NCBI RefSeq assembly: GCF_014076495.1
Contig: NZ_CP043575.1
Location: 2,976,001 to 3,040,000 of the forward strand
DNA from: Comamonas koreensis
GTDB taxonomy: Bacteria; Pseudomonadota; Gammaproteobacteria; Burkholderiales; Burkholderiaceae_C
Direction: 5' to 3'
Length of the DNA: 64,000 nt
Part shown: positions 52,874 through 62,234 of the stretch, one piece after another
How positions within the stretch are numbered: the stretch's first letter is position 1
Layout of the letters: every line of letters starts with the position of its first letter
Notes under the pieces: model-generated
Databases searched by the model: none
What the model saw: only the letters and a program-made list of their open reading frames with translations
Told to the model about the DNA's origin: nothing
Made by a program: the position numbers and the translations under genes

Positions 52874-54124
52874 TTAGGCGGCTGGCTTGGAGCCATCGTT
52901 GGCTGCCTGCTGCGCATCGTTCTTGAGCTCGGACTTGCTGGACATGGGCACATCCTGCGGCGCCACCACGGCGCCGGGCCGCACGCGCTGCAGGCCGTTG
53001 ACCACAATGCGCTCGCCGGCTTTGAGGCCCGAGGTCACCAGGCGCAGGCCTTCAAACGGCGCGCCCAGCTGCACTTCGCGGTATTCGGCCTTGTTGCCCT
53101 CGCCCACCACCAGTACAAACTTCTTGCTCTGGTCCGTGCCCACCGCACGCTCATTGATCAGCAGCGCTTGCTGGCTGTGGGGCTGGCCCATGCGCACGCG
53201 GGCAAACTGGCCGGCCATCAGCGCGCCATCGGCGTTGTCAAACACCGCACGCACCCGCACCGTGCCGCTGCGCGCATCGACCTGGTTGTCAATCAGCTGC
53301 AGGTGGCCGTTGTAAGGGGTGGCGCCGCTCGTGCCCACCCCCATCTGCACGGGAATGCTCTCGATCAGCGCCCGCGCGCTCTTGCCCTGGCGCAGGCCTT
53401 GCAGCGCGTTGGTCACGATTTGCTCGTCGGCATCAAAGCTGGCGTACATGGGGTTGACGGACACCAGGGTCGTGAGCACCGGCGCGCCGGCGCCGGCACT
53501 GACCAGGTTGCCCACGGTCACATCGATGCGGCCCATGCGGCCGGCCACCGGCGCGCGCACCTGCGTGTAGCCCAGGTTCAACTTGGCCGTCTGCAACGCG
53601 GCCTGGGCGGCGCGCAGGTTGGCGTCTGCCTCACGGCGGGCATTGCTGCGCTCGTCGAGTTCCTTTTGCGCAATCGCGCGCTCTTCCCACAGGCGTGCAG
53701 CACGCTCGGCTTCGCTTTGCGAATAGCCCATGCGCGCCTTCGCGGCCACTACCTGGGCTTCGGCACGGTCTACTTCGGCGGCATATGGCGCAGGGTCCAC
53801 CGTGAAGAGCAGGTCACCGGCCTTGACCAGGGCGCCTTCCTTGAAGTGCACCGCCTGCAGCGCGCCGGCCACACGGGGGCGCACATCGACGCGCTGCACG
53901 GCTTCGAGCCGGCCGGAGAATTCGTCCCAGAGCTGCACATCCTGCTGCAGCACCTGGGCGACGGAGACCGGCATCGCGGGCGGCGCTGCGGCCTCGGCCG
54001 GGGCACTCGCGTGCGAGCTTTGCAGGCCCAATGCCGTGCCGCCGGCAGCTACCACGGCGGCTGCCAGTCCGATGGCCGTCCACCAGCGGCGTTGAGGGGA
54101 AGAAGAAGTTTTGTTGTTGCTCAT
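52874..54124 (-). CDS. RND efflux periplasmic adaptor protein (MFP)
   Basis: Membrane-fusion adaptor of 416 residues. An N-terminal signal or anchor helix (AIGLAAAVVAAGGTALGL) is followed by the lipoyl/barrel part DVRPRVAGALQAVHFKEGALVKAGDLLFTVDPAPYAAEVDRAEAQ, an alpha-helical hairpin with AEAERAARLWEERAIAQKELDE-like repeats, and VRAPVAGRMGRIDVTVGNLV. It links pump and channel. It is the first gene of the operon; the start MSNNKTSSSPQRR is preferred. No adjacent TetR or MarR regulator is present. Confidence 0.94.
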   Translation of the reverse strand: MSNNKTSSSPQRRWWTAIGLAAAVVAAGGTALGLQSSHASAPAEAAAPPAMPVSVAQVLQQDVQLWDEFSGRLEAVQRVDVRPRVAGALQAVHFKEGALVKAGDLLFTVDPAPYAAEVDRAEAQVVAAKARMGYSQSEAERAARLWEERAIAQKELDERSNARREADANLRAAQAALQTAKLNLGYTQVRAPVAGRMGRIDVTVGNLVSAGAGAPVLTTLVSVNPMYASFDADEQIVTNALQGLRQGKSARALIESIPVQMGVGTSGATPYNGHLQLIDNQVDARSGTVRVRAVFDNADGALMAGQFARVRMGQPHSQQALLINERAVGTDQSKKFVLVVGEGNKAEYREVQLGAPFEGLRLVTSGLKAGERIVVNGLQRVRPGAVVAPQDVPMSSKSELKNDAQQAANDGSKPAA

Positions 54125-54340
54125 GGCCAAGTCCTGATGTGTGCGTGAATCGTTTTTGAGGTTTCTTGCGGCAACGGCATGCCCCTGCGGCTAACAACAG
54201 CCGACAGAAAATCCTTGCCCATCCGGCAATGCGTTGCGAGAAAGCGTTTTTAAGGGTGGTGAAGGCGCAGCCGGCCGCCGCCACTCCCCGGGCTTTACCG
54301 GGAAGAGGCGCCGCTCATGCCTTGCGCTTCGTTCAGGGGA

Positions 54341-55192
54341 TCAGGCTTGCGCCCGACATCGGGATGTCTCGAAGAAAAGTGCCAGTTGTTCCAGCACCGC
54401 CCCGGCACAGGGACAGGGCTCGGGAGCTCGGGGCTCGAGCAATGCATCGGGCCACTGTTGCGCGACCTTGAACACATGCTGCTGCACCAGATGACCGGCT
54501 GCCTGCAGGCGGCTGGCATAGGCCAGTGCCTCGTCGTGCATCGGGTCTTCATCGCCCACCATGATGAGCGTTGCCGGCAGCCCAGCCAGGCGCTGTGCCA
54601 TCGCGGGCACGGCGTAGGGATGGATACCGTCATAGGTGCAGCCCAGGAACTTGCTCCAGCCCTCGGCCCATTTGCATTCCGTCGCATCGCCATTGGCAGC
54701 GCGAAGCGATGCCGTGCCGGCGCAGGGATTGAGCATGGGTGAGAGCAGGATCTGCCCTGCCAGCGGCGGATGGCGTTGATCACGCGCCATCAAGCACACG
54801 CCGGCCGCCAGGTTGGCGCCCGCCTCCTCACCAGCCACATACATCGGCGCACCTTTGCCGGCAAGGCGTGTGCGATGTTTGTAGCTCCACTGGAGCATTT
54901 CATATCCGATCTCCAATGGACGCGGAAATGGATGCTCAGGCGAGAGCGGGTACGCCACCGACACCACACGGGCACCTGCTGAGGCCAGCAGACCCGCTAC
55001 GGTGCAGCCACTGTCGAGATCGCCTTCAACAAAAGCGCCGCCATGAAAATGCAGCACCAAGGGCGAAGGCTCGCCCGACTTGCCTTTGCTACCGTACAGG
55101 CGCACGGCCACCGACTCGCCCGACGCCGTCGGAGCGACGGTGTCGATGAAGTCAGGAGCCGGTGAACGGGTTTTTACGGTGGTGTCAGACAT
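54341..55192 (-). CDS. alpha/beta hydrolase-fold protein lacking the nucleophile serine
   Basis: Protein of 283 residues related to hormone-sensitive-lipase-type alpha/beta hydrolases. The oxyanion-hole motif LVLHFHGGAFVEGD is intact, and SVAYPLSPEHPFPRPLEIGYEML follows as usual. The nucleophile elbow, normally GDSAGG, reads VAGEEAGANLAAG, so the catalytic serine is replaced by glutamate. The acid loop (LIMVGDEDPMHDEA) is kept. The region of the catalytic histidine (AGHLVQQHVFKV) is altered. It is probably not an esterase; a binding or regulatory role is possible. Divergent from a LysR gene. Confidence 0.8.
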   Translation of the reverse strand: MSDTTVKTRSPAPDFIDTVAPTASGESVAVRLYGSKGKSGEPSPLVLHFHGGAFVEGDLDSGCTVAGLLASAGARVVSVAYPLSPEHPFPRPLEIGYEMLQWSYKHRTRLAGKGAPMYVAGEEAGANLAAGVCLMARDQRHPPLAGQILLSPMLNPCAGTASLRAANGDATECKWAEGWSKFLGCTYDGIHPYAVPAMAQRLAGLPATLIMVGDEDPMHDEALAYASRLQAAGHLVQQHVFKVAQQWPDALLEPRAPEPCPCAGAVLEQLALFFETSRCRAQA

Positions 55193-55276
55193 AAGCTAGC
55201 CCGGTGGAAAGTAGGCATGGGGTAAATGTAGTTGCGTTGCTGCAACCGATCAATCCGCAAATTATGGCCGCACTAT

Positions 55277-55290
55277 TTCCAAATCAGGAA
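55277..55290. promoter_or_regulatory. dyad in divergent hydrolase/LysR promoter
   Basis: TTCC (55277-55280) and GGAA (55287-55290) flank AAATCA, within TTTCCAAATCAGGAAC. It lies between the divergent starts and is a candidate LysR site. Confidence 0.4.
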
Positions 55291-55376
55291 CAATGGCATG
55301 ATCTTTGGCGTGTGAGAATCCACCTACTTTGGCGCGCGCGTGCGCGACAGTGCAAGCACAGTGCAAGGAGAGGCAG

Positions 55377-56291
55377 ATGGATCAGATACAGGCAATGCGG
55401 GTGTTCGCGCGGGTCGTGGAGTCGGGCACCTTCACGCTTGCGGCCTCGTCGCTGCAGCTGCCCAAGGCCAGTGTGACCAAGCATGTGCAGGCGCTGGAAG
55501 ACCGGCTGCGGGTCAAACTGCTCAACCGCACCACGCGCCGCGTGACCGTCACCACCGACGGCGCTGCCTACTACGACCGCGCCGTGCGGCTGCTGAGCGA
55601 TTTTGATGAGCTCGAAGCCAGCATGAGCCAGGTGCGGGCCACGCCGCGCGGGCGCCTGCGTGTGGACGTGGGCACCTCGATCGCCCGGCTTTTGATCATT
55701 CCGCAGCTGGCATCCTTCCAGGCGCGCTACCCCGATATCCAGATCGACCTGGGTGTGACGGACCGTACGGTGGACCTGATTGCCGACAATGTGGACTGCG
55801 TGATCCGGGGCGGCGAGTTGCGTGACCAGTCGCTGGTGGCGCGCCGCGTGGGCAATGTGGAGTTTTCGACGGTGGCCTCGCCCGGCTATCTGCAGCAGTA
55901 CGGCACGCCCCAGCATCCGCGCGATCTGGAAAACGGCCACAACAGTGTGATTTATTTCTCGCCAGTGACCCAGCGCCGCTATCCGCTGGAGTTTCAGCAC
56001 AACGGCGAGGTCATCGAGATGACCAACCCCTCGACCTTGGCCGTGAACGAAGCCAATGCCTATACCACCAGCCTGCTCAGCGGCCAGGGCGTAGGACAGA
56101 TCACCAGCTACCAGGCGCGCGAATACCTGAAAAGCGGTCAGCTGGTGCAGATCCTGCCGGAGTGGACCCAGCCTCTGCTGCCAGTCTATGTGGTCTACCC
56201 GCCCAACTCGCACCTGAGCGCCAAGGTCCGCGCCTTTGTCGACTGGGTGGTGGAGATTTTTGCGGCCGATCCGCTGCTGCAGTGCAAATAG
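55377..56291 (+). CDS. LysR family transcriptional regulator
   Basis: LTTR of 304 residues. N-terminal HTH: IQAMRVFARVVESGTFTLAASSLQLPKASVTKHVQALE. The effector domain begins GRLRVDVGTSIARLLIIPQLASF and has ADNVDCVIRGGELRDQSLVARRVG, typical of the CrgA/AaeR-type subgroup. Shine-Dalgarno AAGGAGAGG precedes the ATG at 55377. It is divergent from the serine-less hydrolase-fold gene, its probable target. Confidence 0.91.
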   Translation: MDQIQAMRVFARVVESGTFTLAASSLQLPKASVTKHVQALEDRLRVKLLNRTTRRVTVTTDGAAYYDRAVRLLSDFDELEASMSQVRATPRGRLRVDVGTSIARLLIIPQLASFQARYPDIQIDLGVTDRTVDLIADNVDCVIRGGELRDQSLVARRVGNVEFSTVASPGYLQQYGTPQHPRDLENGHNSVIYFSPVTQRRYPLEFQHNGEVIEMTNPSTLAVNEANAYTTSLLSGQGVGQITSYQAREYLKSGQLVQILPEWTQPLLPVYVVYPPNSHLSAKVRAFVDWVVEIFAADPLLQCK

Positions 56292-56301
56292 CGCACTGCG
56301 C

Positions 56302-57099
56302 TCATGGATCTGAATCGCTGCAGGGCGGAGGCACGCGGGGCGAATGCACCCGGTGCGCCGCGCAGGCCTCGCTGCCTTCGATGTGGCTTTTGAGCACCGG
56401 CACCAGGCTGTCTTCATCGAGGTTGCCGTACCAGACGCCATCGGGATAGACGATCATCAGCGGCCCCTGGTTGCAGGGGTACTGGCAACTGGTCTGCAGC
56501 AGCTGCAGCTGCTGCTTGAGGGGCGCACTGGCCTGCACCGCCTGGCTGAGCCGGGGCCATAACGCTGCAGCCCCTTTGGCTACGCAGCGCGGCCCCATGC
56601 ACCACAGCACATGGCGCTGGTGCGCGGGCACCGTGCTCCACGCCACGGGGTCGGTTTGCCAGCCCTCGTCGCCCTCCTCGGCCACCACATCGGGCTGGGA
56701 TGTTGCGAGCGCCAGGTTGTTCAGCAAGGCGGGCACCAAGCCATCCGACTGCAGCAGCGGCTGCGCAAATACCAGCTGGGGCCGGGCATCTTTGGCCTGG
56801 CTGGCGAGCCAGCGCATGGCGACCTTTTGCAGCCAGCGCCGCAGGGCGGGCTCATCGGGCACCATGACCGGCTGGATGACGATGGTCTGCCGCGCCAGAT
56901 CGGCCGGCGCAAGTGCAGCGCAAAGGCTGTCCAGCGCCTCGGGCAAGGCCGGCTGGTTGCGGTCCACAAAGGCCAGCTGCATAGGCAGGCCCGGAGCTCC
57001 CTGCTGGCAGGCCTGCAGCAAGGCCTGCAATTCGTTCTTGGCGGCGGACCCCAGGCCGCCCCGGCCCAGCAGCAACAAGGCATCGGGTGGTTTAGCCAT
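56302..57099 (-). CDS. CbiX-like/(2Fe-2S) ferredoxin-like fusion protein
   Basis: Protein of 265 residues. The N-terminal half resembles CbiX/sirohydrochlorin chelatase (ALLLLGRGGLGSAAKNELQA, QTIVIQPVMVPDEPALRRWL), but the metal-binding histidine of GHG is Arg. The C-terminal half is a thioredoxin-like 2Fe-2S ferredoxin with four cysteines (LWCMGPRCVAKGA and LQTSCQYPCNQGPLMIVYPDG). It overlaps the ATPase gene by 8 bp and ends the cobalamin-riboswitch operon. It probably serves cobalt or corrinoid handling, with redox rather than chelatase activity (inference). Confidence 0.78.
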   Translation of the reverse strand: MAKPPDALLLLGRGGLGSAAKNELQALLQACQQGAPGLPMQLAFVDRNQPALPEALDSLCAALAPADLARQTIVIQPVMVPDEPALRRWLQKVAMRWLASQAKDARPQLVFAQPLLQSDGLVPALLNNLALATSQPDVVAEEGDEGWQTDPVAWSTVPAHQRHVLWCMGPRCVAKGAAALWPRLSQAVQASAPLKQQLQLLQTSCQYPCNQGPLMIVYPDGVWYGNLDEDSLVPVLKSHIEGSEACAAHRVHSPRVPPPCSDSDP

Positions 57100-57883
57100 G
57101 GGGTTTGTCCATCCAGTAGCTAACACGGGCCTTGTCCAGGCGCGGATGGCGGTCCACCAGGGACTCGACCTGGAACACCCGTGCAATGGTCTGCGGCGTC
57201 AGCACCTGCTCTGGCCAGCCTTCGGCCTCGATCGCGCCGTCCTGCATCACATAGAGGCGGTCGCAGAACTGCGCGGCCAGGTTCAGGTCATGCACCACGA
57301 TCAGCACCGTGCAGCCCGAGGCACGCACCAGGCTGAGCAGCTCCAGCTGGAACTGGATATCCAGGTGGTTGGTGGGCTCGTCCAGAAACAAAAGCTGGGG
57401 CTGCTGGGCCAGTGCGCGGGCCAGCAGCACACGTTGGCGCTCGCCGCCCGAGAGCGAGGACAGCGGATGGCCTGCCAAATTGCTGGCCCGCACCTGGGCC
57501 AGGCAGTCGCTGACGATGGCCTTGTCCCGGGCACTGTCCCTCGCCCAGAGCGACTGGTGCGGGTAGCGGCCCATCATCACCAGCTCCTGCACCGTGCAGT
57601 CAAAGCCCAGGCCAGACTCCTGGCCCAGCACGGCCGCCTGCTGTGCAAACTGGCGGGCGCTCATCTGCCAGATATCGCGGCCCTGCAGCTGTATGCGGCC
57701 ACCGGCCTGGGGCTGCAGCACGCGGTAGAGCATGCGCATCAACGTCGATTTACCGCAGCCATTGGGGCCGACCAGACCGACACATTCGCCCTTTGCCACT
57801 TGCAGGCTGGCTTGGCGCACGATTTGCGTGGCCTGGGCGCCGTGGCCGGCGGTCCAGGACAGGTTGCTGGCCGTCAGCATCAT
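57092..57883 (-). CDS. BtuD-like ABC transporter ATP-binding protein
   Basis: ABC ATPase of 263 residues, FecE/BtuD/HmuV class. Walker A GPNGCGKST, Q-loop VLGQESGLGFDCTVQELVMMGRYPHQSLW, signature SSLSGGERQRVLLARAL, Walker B QLLFLDEPTNHLDI, switch His VVHDLNLAAQFC. It energises the FecCD-type permease upstream, whose stop overlaps its start (ATGA). The riboswitch at the operon head points to vitamin B12 or other corrinoids as substrate. Confidence 0.88.
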   Translation of the reverse strand: MMLTASNLSWTAGHGAQATQIVRQASLQVAKGECVGLVGPNGCGKSTLMRMLYRVLQPQAGGRIQLQGRDIWQMSARQFAQQAAVLGQESGLGFDCTVQELVMMGRYPHQSLWARDSARDKAIVSDCLAQVRASNLAGHPLSSLSGGERQRVLLARALAQQPQLLFLDEPTNHLDIQFQLELLSLVRASGCTVLIVVHDLNLAAQFCDRLYVMQDGAIEAEGWPEQVLTPQTIARVFQVESLVDRHPRLDKARVSYWMDKPHG

Positions 57884-58986
57884 GCGCTGTCTCCCGGCAT
57901 CGCACTGGTGCGGCGCCACAGCATCCAGATAAAGAAGGGCCCGCCAATGAGCGAGGTGATGACGCCCACGGGTAGCTCGCTGGGCGAAAACCAGGTGCGC
58001 GCGGCCAGATCGACCAGCACCAGAAAGCTCGCCCCCATCAAGGCGCTGACCGGTAGCACGCGGCGGTGGTCGCTGCCCACCAGCATGCGCGTGATATGGG
58101 GGATGACCAGACCGACAAAGCCGATGGCGCCACTCACCGCCACCATGGTGCCCGTCAGCAGCGACACCACCACAAACAATTGCAGGCGCAGGCTGGCAGT
58201 GTTCAGCCCCAAGGTGGCCGCGCCCTCATCGCCGATCAGCAAGGCATTGAGCTGGCGGGCGCAGAGCAGCAGCCACAGCAGGCCCAGGCCCAGCACGGCT
58301 GCGGGCAGGCCCAGGGCGCTCCACTGCGTTGCGGCCAGGCTGCCCAAGGTCCAGGTCAGCAAGGCATTGGCCAGCTCGCGCTGTCCGGCCGTCAACGTGA
58401 TGAGGCTCGTGACCCCCATCAGCATGTAGCCGATGGCCACGCCGCTCAGGATCAGCCGGGTCGCGTGCAGGCGCCCCTGCTGCTGGGCCAGCGCATAGAC
58501 CAGGGCGGTAGCCAGCAGTGCACCGATAAAGGCGCCTGCGGTGATCGCATAAAGGCCAGCCGCCGCCAGGCTGCCATAGGCCAGCACCGAGACGGCCCCC
58601 ACCGATGCCCCCGAGGACACGCCCAGCATGTAGGGGTCGGCCAGCGGGTTGCGCACCATCGCCTGCATCACCACGCCCACGACGGCCAGGCCGGTGCCGA
58701 CGAGCGCCGCGAGCAGCACCCGGGGCATGCGCACCATCCAGACAATCTGGTAGTGCTGCTGGCTGATGCCGCCCTGCCCAGCATCGGGCTGCCACCCGCC
58801 GCCCAGCAGCTGCTGCCAGATGACCGACCACACCGTTGACGCGTGCAGCGATGCCGAGCCCCAGGTGATGGCGGCCAGGCCGCTGGCCAGCAGCAGGGCC
58901 AAGAGCAGCAGCAGGCACAGCGCCAAGGACCAGGGCGCGCGCCGCTGGCGTTCATGCAGGCCGTCGCAGCCCGGCGCATGGCTCAC
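57880..58986 (-). CDS. BtuC-like FecCD family ABC transporter permease
   Basis: Integral membrane protein of 368 residues with about ten hydrophobic segments. Family motifs: MVRMPRVLLAALVGTGLAVVGVVMQAMVRNPLADPYMLGVSSGASVGA, AGQRELANALLTWTLGSL, and the C-terminal GAIGFVGLVIPHITRMLVGSDHRRVLPVSALMGASFLVLVDLAAR. A GTG start overlaps the receptor gene's TGA (GTGA). The partner proteins are encoded on both sides. Confidence 0.89.
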   Translation of the reverse strand: MSHAPGCDGLHERQRRAPWSLALCLLLLLALLLASGLAAITWGSASLHASTVWSVIWQQLLGGGWQPDAGQGGISQQHYQIVWMVRMPRVLLAALVGTGLAVVGVVMQAMVRNPLADPYMLGVSSGASVGAVSVLAYGSLAAAGLYAITAGAFIGALLATALVYALAQQQGRLHATRLILSGVAIGYMLMGVTSLITLTAGQRELANALLTWTLGSLAATQWSALGLPAAVLGLGLLWLLLCARQLNALLIGDEGAATLGLNTASLRLQLFVVVSLLTGTMVAVSGAIGFVGLVIPHITRMLVGSDHRRVLPVSALMGASFLVLVDLAARTWFSPSELPVGVITSLIGGPFFIWMLWRRTSAMPGDSA

Positions 58987-60083
58987 GGCTTGGGCTCCGC
59001 TGCAGGCAGCCAGGGAACGGAGTCCACGGTGATACGGCGATCCGGGTGCAGGGCGGCAGCCAGGCGCTGGGCCACATGCACATTGCGCGGGCCTGGGGTG
59101 GCTTCGGCATAGCTGATGACAAAAAAGCGCTGCTCGCGGATCGCAGACACCCCAGCCAGCTCAGGCTTGGCGCGCAGAAAATCGATCTTGCCCTGGGCGC
59201 TGGGCCGGCCATAGTCGATGATGATGATCCATTCCGGATCGCGGGTGATCACATCCTCCCAGTTGCCCTTGGGCCAGTTGCTGGCGATGTCGGCAAAGAT
59301 ATTGCTGCCGCCTGCGGCATCGAGCATGGCCTGGGGCATGCCAAAACCGCCCACGGTCGTGGGTATCTTCTCGCCGCTGTCAAACACAAAGACGCGCGGC
59401 CTGTGCGTATTGCCCTGCATCTGCGCGGCCAGCTGGTCGATCGAGGCCTGCAATTTGTCAATCTGCCCTTGCGCTTGGGCTTCGATAGCAAAGATACGCG
59501 CCACATTGCGCAGGTCTGCCAAGGTGTCGCCCAGCGCCACACGCTCGCGCTTTTGCACATGGATGCAGGACTCGGACAGCACATAGCTGGCCACGCCATG
59601 CTGGGCCAGCAGCTCGGGCGTCACCCCGCCGGGGCGAAAGCCATAGCTCCAGCCGCCAAACACAAAGTCGGCGCGGGCCTCGAGCATGTTTTCCAGGTTC
59701 ATGTCCTGCGATGACAGCTTGGGCACCTGGGCGAGCTGGGTCATCAGCTCGGGGCTGATTTCCTTGCGCGACGGTATGCCCGAGTAGCCGACCAGCCTGG
59801 GCCCCAGGCCCAGAAACAGGAACATCTCGGTGATGTTCACATCGTGCGTGATGGCACGCTGCGGCACCCGGTCATAGCGCTGGGGCTGGCCGCAGACATC
59901 GATCTCCAACGGCGCAGCCCGCAGGCCTGCGGGCACTGCTGCCGCTTCGGCCATGGGGATGGCCGCCGCCTGGCTGGGGCGGCTGGGCGGCTGCTGGCCC
60001 CCTGGCCGGTCGCAGCCGGTCAGCACCAGGGCAGCAGCTGCCGCCAGGGCACGCAGGGTTTGCCGGGAAGCGCTTGTGGTCAT
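58983..60083 (-). CDS. BtuF-like ABC transporter substrate-binding lipoprotein
   Basis: Class III solute receptor of 366 residues. A lipobox ALVLTGCDRPGG marks a lipoprotein. The mature domain (ITHDVNITEMFLFLGLGPRLVGYSGI, LSSQDMNLENMLEARADFVFGGWSYG, DLRNVARIFAIEAQAQGQIDKLQAS, WPKGNWEDVITRDPEWIIIIDYG) is of the PF01497 BtuF/FepB type. It delivers corrinoid or siderophore to the permease; the riboswitch context favours corrinoid. Confidence 0.87.
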   Translation of the reverse strand: MTTSASRQTLRALAAAAALVLTGCDRPGGQQPPSRPSQAAAIPMAEAAAVPAGLRAAPLEIDVCGQPQRYDRVPQRAITHDVNITEMFLFLGLGPRLVGYSGIPSRKEISPELMTQLAQVPKLSSQDMNLENMLEARADFVFGGWSYGFRPGGVTPELLAQHGVASYVLSESCIHVQKRERVALGDTLADLRNVARIFAIEAQAQGQIDKLQASIDQLAAQMQGNTHRPRVFVFDSGEKIPTTVGGFGMPQAMLDAAGGSNIFADIASNWPKGNWEDVITRDPEWIIIIDYGRPSAQGKIDFLRAKPELAGVSAIREQRFFVISYAEATPGPRNVHVAQRLAAALHPDRRITVDSVPWLPAAEPKP

Positions 60084-60095
60084 GCTCTACCTTGC

Positions 60096-62234
60096 TCAGA
60101 AACGCAGATGGGCCATTAGCTCAAAGCTGCGGCCATTGCCCATCAGCCATTGCGAGCCGTAGGACGATGCAGCATAGCGTTTGTTGGCCAGATTGCGGCC
60201 CACCAGGTTCAAGGTGGTTGTGCGGTTCAGGTTCCAGCCCAGCACCGCATCGGCCACCGTGTAGGCGGGGAGCTGCGCGGTATTGGCATTGCTGGTGTAG
60301 CGGCTGGCAACATGGCGCAGGCCCAGCGATGCGCGCCAATCGCCCGTCTGGTAATGGGCCCAGGCATTGGCCGTGTAGCGCGGTACATTGGCCGGCTGGT
60401 TGCCAGCGCGGTCAATGGCTGTGGCGCCTTCGAGCAGCTCGTCGAACTGGGCATCCGCATAGCCCAGGTTGCCCTCGAAGCGCCAGGCCTTGGTCGCCCG
60501 CCAGCTGCCTGCCAGCTCGATCCCCTTGGACGACTGCTTGCCGCCCTGGATCAACAGCGCTGGCCGGTCCGGATCGCGGGTGATGATGTCCTTCTTGCGG
60601 ATATCAAAGACCGCCAGGGTCCATTCGCCCTGGCCATTGGGCAGCTGCTGCTTGATGCCCACTTCCACCTGGCGGCCTTTGCTCAATGTAAAGCCGGTTT
60701 GCGACTGGGTCAGCGACAGCAGGCTGTTGACCGGGTCATGGCCGGTACTGACCTGGGCATAGAGGCTGGTGTTCTGGTCCAGCTTGTGCGTGAGGCCCAG
60801 GCGCCAAGAGGTGCCGCCCAAGGTCTTGTCAAAGCGGGCTTGGCTCAGCAAATCCATGCGGTCAAAATCATAGAGGTCGCGGCGCAGGCCGGCCATCAGC
60901 AGCCACTGCTCGCCCAGCTTCCAGGCGTCTTCCAGGTAGAAGGCGTTTTGGCGGATGCGCGAGGTCATGCGCGGCTTGTAAGGGTCTGGGCTGTCCCAGT
61001 AGCCACTGGTGCTACCGGTCAGCGGCACATCGGATTCACCGGTATAGGGCGAGCTGTTGAGCGCAGTGAACTTGGCCTGCGACACATCCCAGCCCATCGC
61101 TATCTCATGCTGGCCGGGCTTGAAAACGGCGCCTAAGCGGTTGCCGCTTTGCTCCAGGTCGTGGCCGATCTCCAGGTAGTCGTAGCGGTGAACCGTGCGC
61201 GTGCTGGCATCGTAGTCATAGCCTTCGATGTTCTTCCAGTGGCGGTCGGCCTTCATATGGTAGGTCTCGTTGCGCAGCACCAGCGCCTCGCTCACATTCC
61301 ACTCGGCCCTCAATTTGTAGCGCTGGTCCTTGTAGTGGATGTCGCTGTCGAGAAAGTTGAAATTGCGGTCGCCCAGCGCCGCCACCGGCTTGCCATCGAC
61401 CACCGGGGTGCCAAAGTAGCGCTCGGGCCTTTGGTCGCTGACATCGGCCGTCAGGTCCAGGCGCAGATCGCTGCTCGCCTGCCAGCGGATGGCGCTCATG
61501 ATCTTCTTGCTGTCGCTGTTTCCCAGTTGGCGCTCGCCATCGGTGCGATCGCCGTAAACATCCAGGCGGTAGCTCAGGCTGTCGCTCAGCGCGCCGGTGC
61601 TGCCCAGGCCCGCGCGGGCGGTGCCGTGGGAGCCAGCGCCCAGCAGCACTTCGGTCGATGTACTGCGGCTGGGTTCCTTGCGCACCGCGTTCACCGTGGC
61701 GCCCATGGTGCCGCTGCCGTACATCAGCGATGCGGGGCCGCGCAGCACATCAAAGCGCTCATAGCCCCAGCTGGAATTGGGATAGGCCACGGTGCCGGCT
61801 GCAACCCCCAGGCTCAGCCCGTCTTCGGCCACGCCGACCGAGTTCACACCGGTAAAGCCCCGGCTGGAGAACGACAGCCCGCCATTGCCAGGCGTGCCAT
61901 TGGCACTCAGGCCCACGCTGCGGCCCACGGCATCGACCACCTCGTAGTCGGCACGCTCTTGTACCTGCACGGCCGAGACCGAGCTGACACTGGCGGGCAG
62001 GTCCTGCAGCGGCACGGCCAGCTTGCTCGCCGAGGTCGACGGCAGCTGGAGCGCATTGGGCTCGCTGCGCTGGTCGCTCACCACCACTTCAGGCAGTGAG
62101 GCTTCTTGGGCATGGGCTACTGCGATGCCCAAGGCGGGCAAACACAGAACACAGGAGCTGCCTACCAGGCGCAAGGAGGAAGAGAGCCGCTGGGCGGCCA
62201 GGAGCCGGTTTTTCGGAAAAGGAACTGCAGTCAT
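60096..62234 (-). CDS. TonB-dependent outer-membrane receptor, siderophore-receptor-like
   Basis: Receptor of 712 residues. Signal peptide ending LPALGIAVAHAQ, TonB-box-like EASLPEVVVSDQR, plug domain (VQERADYEVVDAVGRSVGLSANGTPGNGGLSFSSRGFTGVNSV... and FDVLRGPASLMYGSGTMGATVNAV), and a beta barrel that ends NGRSFELMAHLRF. It is the first gene after a cobalamin riboswitch, so it most likely imports corrinoid, yet its length and plug motifs are those of siderophore receptors rather than of E. coli BtuB. The start at 62234 fits the signal peptide. Confidence 0.88.
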   Translation of the reverse strand: MTAVPFPKNRLLAAQRLSSSLRLVGSSCVLCLPALGIAVAHAQEASLPEVVVSDQRSEPNALQLPSTSASKLAVPLQDLPASVSSVSAVQVQERADYEVVDAVGRSVGLSANGTPGNGGLSFSSRGFTGVNSVGVAEDGLSLGVAAGTVAYPNSSWGYERFDVLRGPASLMYGSGTMGATVNAVRKEPSRSTSTEVLLGAGSHGTARAGLGSTGALSDSLSYRLDVYGDRTDGERQLGNSDSKKIMSAIRWQASSDLRLDLTADVSDQRPERYFGTPVVDGKPVAALGDRNFNFLDSDIHYKDQRYKLRAEWNVSEALVLRNETYHMKADRHWKNIEGYDYDASTRTVHRYDYLEIGHDLEQSGNRLGAVFKPGQHEIAMGWDVSQAKFTALNSSPYTGESDVPLTGSTSGYWDSPDPYKPRMTSRIRQNAFYLEDAWKLGEQWLLMAGLRRDLYDFDRMDLLSQARFDKTLGGTSWRLGLTHKLDQNTSLYAQVSTGHDPVNSLLSLTQSQTGFTLSKGRQVEVGIKQQLPNGQGEWTLAVFDIRKKDIITRDPDRPALLIQGGKQSSKGIELAGSWRATKAWRFEGNLGYADAQFDELLEGATAIDRAGNQPANVPRYTANAWAHYQTGDWRASLGLRHVASRYTSNANTAQLPAYTVADAVLGWNLNRTTTLNLVGRNLANKRYAASSYGSQWLMGNGRSFELMAHLRF

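Noticed and set aside
54131..54340. Possible small gene between the adaptor gene and the hydrolase-fold gene
   Set aside because: No frame with a ribosome-binding site and protein-like composition; only a small CCCGG/CCGGG stem is visible.
56471..58429. 652-codon open frame opposite the ferredoxin-like and ATPase genes
   Set aside because: Spans two well-supported genes on the other strand and shows no protein-like composition.
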